Below, piece by piece: positions 12,501 through 24,869 of a stretch of DNA of 64,000 bases. Numbering within the stretch: position 1 is the first letter of the stretch; each line of letters starts with the position of its first letter. The position numbers and the translations under genes are program-made. The notes under the pieces are model-generated. The model was not told where the DNA came from. It made no database searches and worked only from the letters and a program-made list of their open reading frames with translations. The DNA lies in assembly GCF_900963305.1 (NCBI RefSeq), contig NC_042513.1:9922501-9986500 (forward strand), read 5' to 3'. This DNA comes from Echeneis naucrates. Its lineage: Eukaryota; Chordata; Actinopteri; Carangiformes; Echeneidae.

Positions 12501-14354
12501 AGGTCACAGAGAGTGACATGGTTAGAGTTTGCATATGCTGTGGGCCACAGGGCAGGACAACTGTCCTACCGGTTCCTACTGTTTTGTTTTTTTAATCATA
12601 ATAACATGATCTGCAATGAATACCTTCATGATACATTTTTAAATTTATGATAACCAAGTTTGTTTTTCTATTTAGACTGTAGGAAGGACAGAGCAGGGAG
12701 ATAAAAAGGAGAGGCGTTGGACTTACTTATATTATATTAAACTTATATTATGAGCCAAAAAACAGAATTTGATGGTATTTTTGGAGAGACTTAATTGAAG
12801 GCCCAAATTGCTGGATCACTTGAGTCTCCCATCAAGTAGCTCAAAGAAGTATGTAACAAGTTTCTCAACAACAAGGCCAACAGAAAAGTTACAGTGACTA
12901 ATTGAAATGTACAATGATCTTTTTTTAATATTCTGGCCATAATATAAATGATAGCTCACTTGCTGCCATGTCATCCAGCATCACATGCAGTCTCCCCTCT
13001 CGCTGGAGAAAAGGAAAAGGTGCTGTCTTCTTTTGGTCTTGTTATCTACAATTAAAGGATAATCTTAAAATAGCTAATAAACTTGGAAAACTTAGAGAGC
13101 ATGGGCTTTTTGGAAAAACCTGTTGGAAAAGAAAACAAGAATTTGCTTTTATGACAAATCCAACAGAGCTATAGTGCCCTCAGAAAATATCCAGAAATGT
13201 ATTTACTTAATTATTTACTTGAAAAAATATTTATATTATCCCTAAACTTAAGAAATTAGGAAACTACACGTTTGCACTGCATTGTTTTTTTTTTTTCCTC
13301 ATTACATGAAGTCACCACATAATTGATCACTTTAAAATCAGCTTATCAGCAAACTAGCACAATGTTACACAGTTTGATTCTATCCATGCCTCATCATAGT
13401 CAAATCACAATGAAAAGCGTGGGTAAGTTGGTAAGTCTTATGTCTTGACATTTAAAACTCATGGCAGTGCTCTATTATCTAAAGGTTGAAATTTCTGAAC
13501 TTTCAATTTTATCTAAGCAGTGGACTTCAGCAGTAGTTTGCTATCGAAAATGTTTTAAATAAAGATTATAGCTAAATGTTTATTCATGAAGCTCAACAAC
13601 ATTTTTTCATGTCATGAAATTAAGTTTCACAGGTAATTTAAAATTCAAGGGCCAAACATTTTTTCATTCACCTAAAAATTTCTGGTTTCTGAGCAAATGT
13701 TATTAAAAATGTTGCATTTTAATTTAGCAGCTAATTAGATATGTTCAAGGATGTGCAAATTTAGCAGGAAAAAGAATTAATCAGCTGCTGGGTAAAAATA
13801 ACCTAACCAACTGTTCAGCTGCAAATGCAAACTGCAAATGAAAGTAAGAATTTGTTTTCTACTTTAGTCGGAAAACTATTCGTAATTGCACTTCAAGGAG
13901 CTTTCAAATACCACATCATCCAGCCGAAATTGCTAATATTACTGATCATCTTAAAGTTGCAGTTTGAAGTTGGTCGACATCAACCAAAACTTGCAGGGGT
14001 AGAAACCAAAACTGTCTGACAATGTGTCAAAACAAGTGATTTCATCTGCACTGTGGTTAAACCAAGGACTCTGTATTGTTCAAAAAAAGCATCTCAGACA
14101 GCCTCAGTATAATGCAACATAATGGAGGTGGAAGTTTGACAATAGCAAATCTTGTGAAATTGTGAAAGAAATGTGCAAGTTTAGCTTGTTTTTATGGGGT
14201 GACTAAACCGTTTTCAAACTAAGGAGGAATGTTAAATATGAAAGAACTGAAGAAAGCCTTCAGTGTGATTTTGTTTCACTCCTCACGAAGGGTACCATCT
14301 CACTAACTATAACTCCCATTGGTTGATGGTCCAGATTTTGAGTGGGGAGTCTTG

Positions 14355-14380
14355 AAAAAAAAAAAAAAAAAAAAAAAAAA
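14355..14380. repeat. A26 homopolymer
   Basis: Twenty-six consecutive A in intergenic DNA. No retrotransposed body was recognised next to it. Confidence 0.95.
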
Positions 14381-15811
14381 GGCCTTTGTGGTTAAATAAA
14401 CTGTAACAAATATTTTGCGACATTGTGGCTTTTGAGTCTAAGGTGCCAGCAATGTTTGTGAAACAATGTTGGTTTTAGGAGAAATTGGGTACATATTCCA
14501 TCAAGTGTCTCAGCATCTGCAATTTAATGTTGCCAAATTGGAGATTTCCAAGTAGAATTTGCAGTGAAAGGCCCCATTTATGGGCGCTTACAAAGTTTTG
14601 TAAGTTATGTGTGAAAATGAGGAGGAATAAAGTTGAATGTGAATGTGTTGCTGACCACACAAAGTATGTTTCCTTTCACAAAGGAAACTGCATTAAATCT
14701 GATCTAAGCATGAGCATGCGCTAATTTTTCTTCAGCTTTTTAACCACTTCCCATTTACAAGGAATAATATATTTGTTCTAAGCTAAAGCAAAACATCATA
14801 ACAAAGTGGTTATGCCACTTTAGTTATATTTTTTCAGCTAAGGAAAAACATCTAACAACTAATATTCCTGATATTTGTGGGCATGTTCATAGGAAGTGTG
14901 TGTTGCAATCACACAGAGAGAGAGTATGAAAGTGGTAGAGAGACAGATTGTTCTTTTAGCAGCAGCCAGGCACACCTTTTTTTCCTTCTACAGCCTCCTA
15001 CACACAAGGGAAATTCAGAAGGTAAGCGACAAACTCTGTAAATTAGCAAGGCACTGGTTTGGTGAAACCTATTTTCAAATCTTCTTGGCTAAGGTCTATG
15101 ATCCTAGCAATGCGATTTCCATTAGCTTTTAACCACACAGCTACAACAGCTATCATTAACATCAGCAAATGTTAGCAAAAAGGAGGTGTGTTTGAATGCA
15201 TGCCGTTCTCCTTCCAGGTGCACACAAACTGGCACAGTCCTCTCTCTGCAATTATTATTGTTAATACAACACCTGACATCACCGCAGATTATGTATTTAG
15301 GCTAAATAAATAAATGAAAATCAGTCGGTTAAAAAAAATAAATAAATAAATAAATGTAGCCAAAGCTTGGTTTGGGGTAAGTGAACAGATATTAGTAATA
15401 AGTCAGCCTCTCGGATGACTAAGTGTACTGGTATGAAAACAATTGCTTCAAAAGATGCATGGCCATACATTGTATTGCTACTCAGTTCTTCCATAAAACG
15501 CTCTTTATTTTACCAAGGTTGCATATATTTTAATCTTCAGAGCAGAAAAACCAAGCTTAGTAAGTATGGAAGGAAGCCTGTATGATGCAAATGTGGACTT
15601 TGCATGTTCGAATGACATGCAAAATCCATATTGAGTCTATGTTATGCATTTTCAGGCTTTGTAGACATAAAAAGATTTCTTTCATTTGGTAATATTTTTT
15701 GCATTTCTACTGAATTTTCAACAGGGATAAATAGCCATAAAACATATGCATCTACAACATCAAAACAATGTCTATTGTGTTTCAGCTCATCTCCACCTTG
15801 ACATAATCTCA

Positions 15812-17323
15812 ATGGCTCTTACCAATAGTACACAGTATCCTCTCCCTGCAGCGAGCCAGCCTATAGCTAGCCCCAGCAACTCAAGCATCTCCTGGCAGAC
15901 AGAAGCAGTCAGGGGAGTTCAAATAGCAGCTACCCTGCTCATCTTTCTGGTGAGAAACCATCCACGACATGAGAATTAACTATTACACACTGCCAGCTCA
16001 CAGAGGGATACATAATAGTACATAATAGCTGGGATCATCTGTTGGTTGTGGGATGACTGACCAAGTAATTTCTTCTATGTACATTAGTTTTATCAGCACC
16101 TGCTATGTTGCTGTTAACATTGTGTTAAATATATCGTATGACATGCTGACAACTTCTCAGGGACTCTATCATGTTTGATTGCCCTGATTTGGTGTTGACA
16201 GCATTTATTCCATGCTGAGCTTTTTGCCTCCTGGTTGTATTTTTATATTTATCTGACACACTGTCAAATAAAACTTCTTAGTGTGCAGACAGAAGACTGG
16301 CATATTCCTCAGGGTCACACTACTGCTTTAAAAGGTCTTGATTTCAATCTAATTGTCAGCTCATTCTCTTTGCTGAAGGTGGGCATACCTCTGAACACAC
16401 TGGTGGTTTGGGCCCTTGGACTGCGGAGTCATCGGCACCTGGTACGCAGAGGCAGCAATGAGGAGACACGTGCTGCCAGCAGTTTTCGTGTTTATGTCCT
16501 GAACCTGGCCTTGGCTGACCTGGTGCTGCTCCTGCGTACCCCCCTCATGTTGGGCTACCTCGCTCACAATTTCAGCTGGCCATTTGGCCATGGTTTCTGC
16601 CGCTTGGTCATGTTCCTCCGTGGTCTGGGGTTGTATGCCTCAGCTTTTCTCCTGTGTGCTGTGGCCCTGGAGCGCTGCCTGTGTCTTCTGAGGCCTGTGT
16701 GGGCCCGACTGCGACGACCCACCTGGGCTGTTCCTCTGGTATGTGGCATCTTATGGCTGATAGCCACCATCCTGTCTGCCCCCTACCTCCACAGCACTGT
16801 CCTGTCTAATTCTCAAGGAAAACTCCAGTGCCTGGAGAGCGGAACTTTTAACATTGGACTGTTTCTCACAGAGACAATAGCAGGTTTCATCTTACCCTTC
16901 CTCGTGTTCCTGGGAAGTAACATGGCCGTCTTACTCTCCATTAAGCAGGCAGTGCCACCAACACCCACCTCTTCCACTCCTTCAATTGCACGCAAAATGA
17001 CCAGGATGTATCATGTACTTTTTTTCACCATGCTCCTCTTCCTGACTTGCTGGGTGCCATATTTTGTGTGTCGGTTCCTGCACGCTTTGGCAAAGGGAAA
17101 AGCTGACTTGAACGATTTGCATGCAAAAGCACGAATTGGGGCATACATTTCTCTGTACCTAGTGTACATAAAAAGTGCTCTTAACCCTGTGCTATATGTG
17201 TTTGCTGCCCGAGGTTTAGGCCGTGCCATCAAAGCTTCTGTTGTTTCTACTATTGAACGACTTTTTAATGATGAGTCCACAGAGTCCATACGCAGGAAGT
17301 CACTAAAGAACTCACAGATGTAA
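15812..17323 (+). CDS. Leukotriene B4 receptor-like class A GPCR
   Basis: There are two coding exons, 15812-15949 and 16379-17323, joined in phase 0 (donor CTG/GTGAGA, acceptor CTGAAG/GTG), giving 360 residues. Exon 1 supplies an N-terminus with two N-x-S/T sites (NST, NSS) and the first half of TM1. Exon 2 continues with G-I-P-L-N-T-L-V-V-W, the family G-x-P-x-N-x-x-V-V-W. Seven membrane segments follow: TM2 L-N-L-A-L-A-D, a TM3 cysteine (F-C-R-L), TM6 C-W-V-P and TM7 N-P-V-L-Y are intact. Known: this pattern, with R-P after TM3 and N-P-V-L-Y-x-x-A, fits the chemoattractant/eicosanoid group, closest in memory to LTB4R. Odd: the TM3 D-R-Y motif reads E-R-C, and the frame is split inside TM1. 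PTGDR2-like or another chemoattractant receptor remains possible; the ligand is an inference. AATAAA at 18237-18242 is a plausible poly(A) signal. Confidence 0.8.
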
Positions 17324-18698
17324 AACTTAACTCAATTTAAACTGATCCAAGTTGAATTGGGGTGCGACTCCATCAATTCCTGGCCTTTCACCATATACTG
17401 TACACATACGTTCTGACAGATTCCCTCCACTGGGTTGTTGGCCTGTAAAACTTTGATTTAAATGCAAAAATGTCAGAGAAATACAGTTTAAGTGCCTTGA
17501 TTTGTCAGGCGGACCAAAACTTGTCAACTCTAGTGACATGCAGATGCACAAAAACACATCTCATTTCACAGTTAAAAAGGCTTGGTTCTCCACCATCCGT
17601 AAAGAACAAGAAGGTACATGGCCTGTAGGCCCAGATGACTGAATATTATAAAAATGTTGCTTTGTTGCAACACGCCAAAGGCAGTGGGGTAACTGGCATT
17701 AGAAACAATTCAAGAATCATCTTGTCTATGGCCTGTAAGAAAGACCTACTTAGTAAATAACATACCATAGTCAACACATTTGAATATCACTGTTACCGGG
17801 CCTCAGGCCATTGAGCTTTAATGTACTTTCTCGGTGTCTTCAAACAATTGCAGTCTCCATTCATTAATGCATTTGTTTTCCAAGCTCTAATCTGATCCCA
17901 TCTGCTGCTACTTGCATCAACTCACTCACTGTGAATGTGTCTGTTGAGCTTTAGAAAACTAAGGAACATGCTGTAGAGAAATTGTTACAGATCAATATTC
18001 CATTGTGAATGCACTGTATCCATAATTTTGCCTCATTTATGCAAGCGTGGCTTGTTTGTTTGTTGCAAACATTTTTGATAAGTGTTTTATTTAGTCATTG
18101 CAGTTTAATTTTTTTCTGTCTTCAGAAACTTTTTTCTTAACAAAACAATTTCTTGTACCCATTTGATTGTATTTGAGCACTTTGATTGTATTTGAGAGAT
18201 TTTAGGTAAACATTTTCCATAACTTTACTTTTGCTTAATAAAGTTACCCTTTCAGGCATTACATTGACATGGATATACACCTGGACCAAAAACTAATTCA
18301 TCAAAAGGGTAACAATTAATCCATTTTAATGTTCACATTTAAACGAATGCCCCTATTAAAAAAAAAAACAAAACAAAAAAAAAACACACAACTGTAAACA
18401 GGGCAAGGAGCAACATGGGGTAGAGCTAAATAGCAGTTCACTGCATTCATACAGAAAGCAGCCAATTGTTTTTCATAATTTTCTTACATTTTCATTCCTT
18501 TTCCAAACAACATTTTTAACATCACTAATTACTACTGTTGGTATCACCATCTACACATTTACACACAAGTGTTGCATTGTTCAGGCTGGATTTTCTTATA
18601 CTAAGAGTTCCACAACCATAAATTGTACAACATACAAGTAAGGCTTCCCCATATACCACCATGCCAATGAACATGTGCACCCTACTCAGACCTGTTTC
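17324..18698. other. Convergent 3' UTRs of the GPCR gene and cenpq
   Basis: No coding frame is visible. On the plus strand AATAAA at 18237-18242 could end the GPCR transcript. On the minus strand the first hexamers downstream of the cenpq stop are ATTAAA (complement of 18325-18330) and AATAAA (complement of 18086-18091). If the second is used, the two 3' UTRs overlap tail to tail. Confidence 0.45.
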
Positions 18699-21600
18699 TC
18701 ACCGAGGAATATCACTACCCAAGTTCAGGTTAGGGTTGACCAGCTGATCAAAGTGTTTGTGTGCATGTAGAAGCAGCACCTGGGCATCCTGGATTGCCTC
18801 CGATTTCTGCAGAATTTCTCCCAGTTTTCGGGCCATGATCTCAGAGTCATTGTCTGATATAGTTTTTCTCTTCCAGATCTGGGAGAAAAAAAAAACAAAC
18901 AAACATAAATATTTAGCAATATTGTATGGTGACACGGAGCATAATTTCTCATTCTAAAACAAAAACTAAAATTTGAGCTGTGCATGACAAGATCAACCCA
19001 AACAATACCACACTGACTGTAATTTTTTCAGCAACACTGCATAGAAGTTGCAAAATAGAGAACATGCTAAGAACCTGTTAAATTGCAAAAGAGCTGACCA
19101 AGACATTTCCTCAAGATCATTACAAAATGCAGTTACACTGAGCCTTAGCAACACGTCAGGCACATATGAGATATATTTTTTTTTGCGTGACTCAAACTTA
19201 CGTCTAATGTTCCATCTCTCTGTAGAAGGTAATGTGGGAGGTTGAGAACTCTTTGTTCAGGTATCTGTAAGATGTATATGAACACAAACAGGATGAAAAG
19301 TAATTCATAAGTAGAATTTTATTGCCACCTCTTCATCTCATTGTCACTTAAAAAGGTAAAAAAAAAAATAAATGCAAAAACTCTTCTTTGTTGGAGTTTA
19401 AGCCCTTTATTGCTGATCCAAAAAATTAATAAAAAAAAAAAAAAAAAATTCCCTTCTCTCTCTAGAATAAAGTCATTGAGACAGGTCCTTGAAAACAACC
19501 ATATTTCATCACATATTCAACCAACAAAAACTGCTGACTCACTAAAAGAGATTGACATTTGTTTTGGAAAATGCAGTTCACTACTTCTTTTTCTGGGTAA
19601 CTAAAACTCTAGTTGCCATTTCTCAGTATTGAAATGGCCCATTTAAAATCTTAGGCATTAGATGGATGTTGCATTTTTCATATTTCACAACCAGCTACAT
19701 CCAGAAATAAAATTTTGCAAATTTGAGTTAAAAGAAATACACAACATTTCTGTTTTAAATTGAGAAAAATAAACCCTGAAATGTCAGAGGCATTTTGTAA
19801 TGAAAACAGTTTCATTTTTAGTATACTTGTGAGAGTATTTGGCACCTGTTTAGCTTTCTCTTCCTCTTCCTCCACACGCTCCCTTAGTGTTCGGCAGGAA
19901 TGCTCCAAAGCATTGCTCTGCTCCTCTGCACTTTCCAGAGCGTGGACCACTGCCTTCAGGTCTCCCTGCAACAAAATGTACCAAACAAACACTAAAGATA
20001 TCATTTCATTTATTATGGACACATAGTTAACATAGTAGACACGCAACTTTAAAGGGGAGTTGCACTACAGTGCAGGGATTGAAACAGATTAAACATTTAC
20101 AGTTGCTTATTGAATGTCATGTTTATTGCATTTTGAGCTGAGCCAAATTATTATTTGAATTAGTGAATTGTTTGCTGACTAATCACTTAATGATTAATAA
20201 TTTGGAAAATAAAATCCCACAACATAGTGGAAAATAGCCACTGCAGGATAAGATTGGATATGAACTGGTTCAGTTTGTCCAACCAACACATCTGCGGAAT
20301 ATACCAATTGGTTAAGAAACTCAAAATGGATGGATCATAAAAGTGTTTCATATTCATTTTATATGAAAATACTAACCAATTTATTGTGTAATCATTTGAA
20401 ATATAACCACCAAGACAAACTAATCAAAGAGATTTTACTTTGAAAATATCAAAATAAAACTAGCTCAATTTGATTACCTCCAGTGTGTCCAGTGTCTTCT
20501 TTCCAACTGTAGACTTCTTGGCCTCCTCCTGGTTGCTGAACGATGAATGCTCCAAGTATTTTTGTTTCTGTACTGGAACCTTGAGCTGACCACACTGAGA
20601 AATGAACCTAAAAGGTATGGGACATAGAAAAGTGATAAAGAAAACAAAAGAACACATGAAAGCCAACTCCTTGAGACTCCATCAGTTTTCACTTGAATCT
20701 AAACATCCATTTAGAACATTTTGTTATCAACTTCAATGATCCAAGACAACTGCTTATATATTAAAAAAAAAAAAAGAGTGAATGGGATTTGTTTCGATTT
20801 GGCTTTTTCTGCATGTACACTATGTTAACAACATCAAAATTTGGATGGTAATATCTCATTCCTCCTAAAAGAAAGTATTGTTTATTTGTAGAATGGCGAT
20901 AAAGTCTCCCCAACATGCTGTGCCATAATTTATCTGAACCCATTCATTAAACACATAATTGTTTAGGTTATTGAATACACGACCACTAGAAAACTGGTTC
21001 TGTTCACCTGTTTTTCATTATGTTCAGATGTTCCTGGCTCTCTTTCTTTTCTGTCCGCCTCAAAGCAAGAGTTGTTCTGTTAACACAGAAAAAAAGAAAA
21101 TCTTAAGAAGTTGCTTATGATTTGTTTCATGGCTGTTCCTCCTACTTTTGTAAAGGAGAATATCGTTTACCAATCTTAAATGTACATGTACATATCCTTG
21201 GCATCTACAGGCAAATCACATATTTTTCAAACAAAACCAAGCGAAGACAAACAGATTTCAGGTTTGTGTAATTTTACTTATGATTTCATCATTCTTCGAA
21301 AAAGTAATGCTGGATACTCAACTAAGTTAATACTAGTTAATACTTAAACCCACTCTAAGAAAAACCTGCCAATATCACAACGCACAACAAGAATTATGTA
21401 ACCCGCTATTACTATAACAGTAATTCTGCTCTTGATTCAGGGATTTTTGAAAGCTCTTCCTGCAGATCCCTCAAAAGTCGCAGATATTTGCATGCCTTAT
21501 ACAATAAGCACATTTCTAATTTAATTTTCAATGACGTTCAAGTCAGGAGACTTTGTGGATAAAAATATATATAAAATAATAAGCTAAAAATGTAATTCGC

Positions 21601-22185
21601 CTGGAATCTACGCATGCATCTGGATGTCAGAGAATAAAATATAATATATATACATGTTTTCAAAGGCGACAACAGGAGCTTTACAGGTTTATCTCTGAAA
21701 CTCACAGAATCGACAAGTCCATTATGTTCTCCAGGGCAAGGATGGCGAAGGGTGGCATCAGCTCCCAGCTATCCCGCCCTTTGGCTTTTTTGGCTTTTGT
21801 TGGGACTGAGGATGACCCTTTACATATTGGACACAAAAAGTAGCAACACAAAAACAAATGAGAGCCAGTACGTTACTTCCCTCTCCATCCATCACCCAAT
21901 GAGCTCTCTAATGTCTAATAAGCAGGTGTTACCTTTCCTCTTCTGTCCTGGTTTGGGCTGGATGTCGGTGCCATCGTCTTCCAGCACCTGATCCTGAGGA
22001 AAAAACATTGTGATGCGTTTAGACTGACTTCGACCAAGTCAGCTGCAAACTGACAGGAGGACACCGACTTGAAGTCCCCGTCTTACCATGTGCTTCGTTT
22101 CTTGTTTTGTCGCTTCCTGTCGCCTTTTCTTGTTTAACTTTGGTGTTTTTGATAGCTCCCGGTTAGAGCCTCGTCCGGCTTTCAT
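18699..22185 (-). CDS. cenpq: Centromere protein Q
   Basis: There are eight coding exons on the minus strand: 22087-22185, 21933-21993, 21706-21817, 21008-21076, 20478-20607, 19846-19965, 19202-19264 and 18699-18878. All junctions are GT-AG and phase-consistent; 277 residues against 268 in human. Seen: a basic N-terminus ([10 protein letters not shown]), then [17 protein letters not shown] long heptad-rich region follows with C-G-Q-L-K-V-P and [11 protein letters not shown], aligning with human C-E-T-L-K-V-P and E-V-E-E-E-E-E-R-V-K-Q. Known: CENP-Q is a coiled-coil subunit of the CENP-O/P/Q/U/R group of the constitutive centromere-associated network at the inner kinetochore; with CENP-U it binds microtubules and supports chromosome alignment. 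The upstream DNA carries E2F- and NRF1-type motifs. Confidence 0.92.
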
Positions 22186-22560
22186 GTCCCCTAGCTAGTT
22201 CACGATAACATTAACATGTCTGGTTACGACGTCGTAAATACACCAACGCTCGTAAAGCGATGACAAATTTTGTGTGGAAATTGCGTCCTATTGTTATAAG
22301 ATGTTAAGGCAGAAATGCTATATACGTCACAGACACCAACACCTCAATTCGCAAAGTATCCCCGTCGCCATTATGTCGACTGACGAGCTGCTTCTTTTCG
22401 CGCCGCCGTTTTCGAACAGTCAAGCGCACATCGCGCATGCGTGAACGGCTTCCCGGATGTACGGGTGCCAAGCTGCGTTTCCTCCCTGCTGATTTACAAT
22501 CAGCACCAGTAATAAACACCGACTGGGGTGGATCGATATCTAAATAATTTAAATGTGGAG
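22186..22560 (-). promoter_or_regulatory. cenpq promoter region with E2F- and NRF1-type motifs
   Basis: A CpG-rich patch lies just upstream of the cenpq start. It contains TTTTCGCGCC (22395-22404), a match to the E2F consensus, and CGCGCATGCGT (22432-22442), a match to the NRF1 palindrome. E2F control would fit a cell-cycle gene. There is no TATA box. The role is inferred from motifs and position. Confidence 0.5.
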
Positions 22561-23231
22561 TCACAGTTCCCTCCTTTGGACAGCTGCATGGATATAATAT
22601 CGGGGGGAAAATTTTGACAAAAAGTTAATTACTCAGATCTTGGACATTAAGTATGATATTATTAGTTTATAACTAACGACAAAGTAATTCCAGGAAGTAA
22701 GTGCTGATAAAAACTGGAGGAAAATGTAGCTGCTGAATGTCACCTTCAGAGACGAGACAAAAAATGCACACCATGTACAACCTGCAGCAAATAAGGGATG
22801 AATCCTGGCAATACTGTTCATTCACTGAAATCTAGTTACTACTATATTCCTGATTGCACCTCTTGATAATTCAACCTATAGTGAATACTTTACAATCAAA
22901 TATTTTGTGTTTTTTGTTTGTTTATTTAGTAAAGTCTGTAGATTTGTTTTCACCGTTCGTTCACATCTTTTTTTTTTTTTTCCCCCGCTGTGGACTTTAG
23001 TGACATACTCAAATCTAATATTTTCAAAATTAAATAAGTCACCATATGGAACTGAAATGTGATGTAGTTTATATTTTTAAACAGAAAATTAAAAATAAAT
23101 TCAAATTAAACGTTTCCATAGAAAAAGAAAATCTAATCCCCACATATGACTGAAAATCAGAGGGTTCCAACATGTTGGCTGCTTCTTCAACAATGTAGTC
23201 TGAATGTTGCCACAGTTTGACAATGTGTCTA
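22561..23231. other. Between cenpq promoter and mrpl16 3' end
   Basis: AT-rich, no recognisable gene. A TTTATT at about 22921-22926 could be the minus-strand AATAAA of mrpl16, giving a 3' UTR of roughly 300 bases. Confidence 0.4.
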
Positions 23232-24294
23232 TTACACCCTTCCTGGGAGGTGAAATTTGCCAGTGAAGCGTCCATGGTTGTGCAGGTCAAAGGGGCTAAG
23301 CACCCTCCTGATTCCTAACATGTTGCCCTTCACAATGTCCTTAAAAGTCCATGGATTCTGGTTGTTCTGCTCCCTCTCTATCTGCTTCTTTTGGAGCTCT
23401 GCGAAGCTCTCTCTGCTCACAACCTGAAATAAATGCATAGATAATACTGTCACACAAACAGATGCCACAATAGAAAATTGTCCATCTGCATTAGTTTCAA
23501 ATCAATTAATATTACTGAGCAAATGGTAAACTGTACCATCTCCAAAAAGAATAAATGTTTAAATATTTATTTGTTGATTCTTGAGAATTGTAAAAAAAAA
23601 AAAAAAAAAAAAAAAAACAACTTTGTGTACAGCAAGAACATGTTGAAGAATGCTTGCATAGGAATTGTTATAACAGTTGTGGTAAAACAAGTAATTGGAT
23701 GACAAACAAATGTACAATTTGTAGGGCTTCATCCCTGGTCCCCTTGTTCTTGATCTGAATGTTCTTCAACATATTAAAATAAAAGCCCAATATGTTAAAC
23801 TTTGTTTTAAATGTTTTATGGATGTGGTAGTGTGCCAATTTATTGTAAATGACTTACTTTACACCTAAGAACTGAAACTACATTTGGAAGAACTCCTTAG
23901 AATATATATTACATTTATCAAAATGCATCTGGCATAGTATATTCTTTATACCTCACCTTGGCAGGGAAGGGTAGCTTCTTTGCCACTTCAGTCAAGATAT
24001 GTTCAACCTCCCCAAGCTCCACCTTTCCTCCCACCTCCACGATGAAGCGACCATAGCAGACAGGTGTTACATAGTGGTCAATGGCTCCCTTTCCCCCGCC
24101 CATGCGCTGACCCAGGCCTTTACGTGTAATTGGCTTATATGGGCTTTTGACACGCCAGCAGGCAAAAGTAGTTTTGGGATCCATCTTGCGGTTGATGGTT
24201 AGACGTATCATTTCTAAGTGACCCCACTGTAGGTAGCCTCCTCCCATAGCCTGAATGTCAAGGGGAGGGAGAGAGGGAGAGAGAGAGGGGGGGT

Positions 24295-24356
<62 letters not shown>

Positions 24357-24821
24357 ATGATATCACACTCTGGTAAACCGGTTTGTAGTTTCCTCTTGTT
24401 ATAACTGTTCAGTTTTAATATACATGTGAACAGTTAAAAATACAATTTAAGACCAGCACATATCACATAAATTCACTCACCACAATAGCATACTGTCCTG
24501 AGGTAAATGAATTTGCTTCCTTTGTTTGGCCTTGGATATCCCGCAACTTCTTCATCTCTTTCCTCGCCTTTATAACGTTAGGCACCTTATTCATAAGTTT
24601 CAGTTTGGGTTTCTCTGGCAGCACCACATCTTCAGGTAAAAATTAAATTATAGGGAATCATTAGAACAACGCAACAATAAAACAAAGTTTCAAGCGAACA
24701 TGTACACTTGGAGAAGGATCAGATCTAAAGACGGTCTCTACTGTGTGTTTTAGTTCAACTGTATACATGCACACTAGAACAATGTTATAGTTTGAATTAA
24801 ATTTTATAATCAGCAAACATT

Positions 24822-24869
<48 letters not shown>

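Larger units (their letters stand above)
6903..15811. other. Long intergenic interval, nothing coding recognised
   Basis: About 9 kb of AT-rich sequence with only short, unrecognised frames. It contains an A24 run (9481-9504), a short TAG/AGT trinucleotide repeat (about 10896-10926), an A26 run (14355-14380) and an (AAAT)n stretch (about 15329-15354). It may be the regulatory landscape of the ephrin-B gene on its left, but no element in it can be named from sequence alone. Confidence 0.5.

Noticed and set aside
16235-16378. 48-codon N-terminal extension of the GPCR frame
   Set aside because: It begins with TTG and lacks receptor features; the phase-0 splice from 15949 completes TM1 correctly.
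24251-24358. L-S-L-S extension upstream of the central mrpl16 exon
   Set aside because: It is the (GA)n repeat read in frame; a CAG acceptor and homology place the exon start at 24250.
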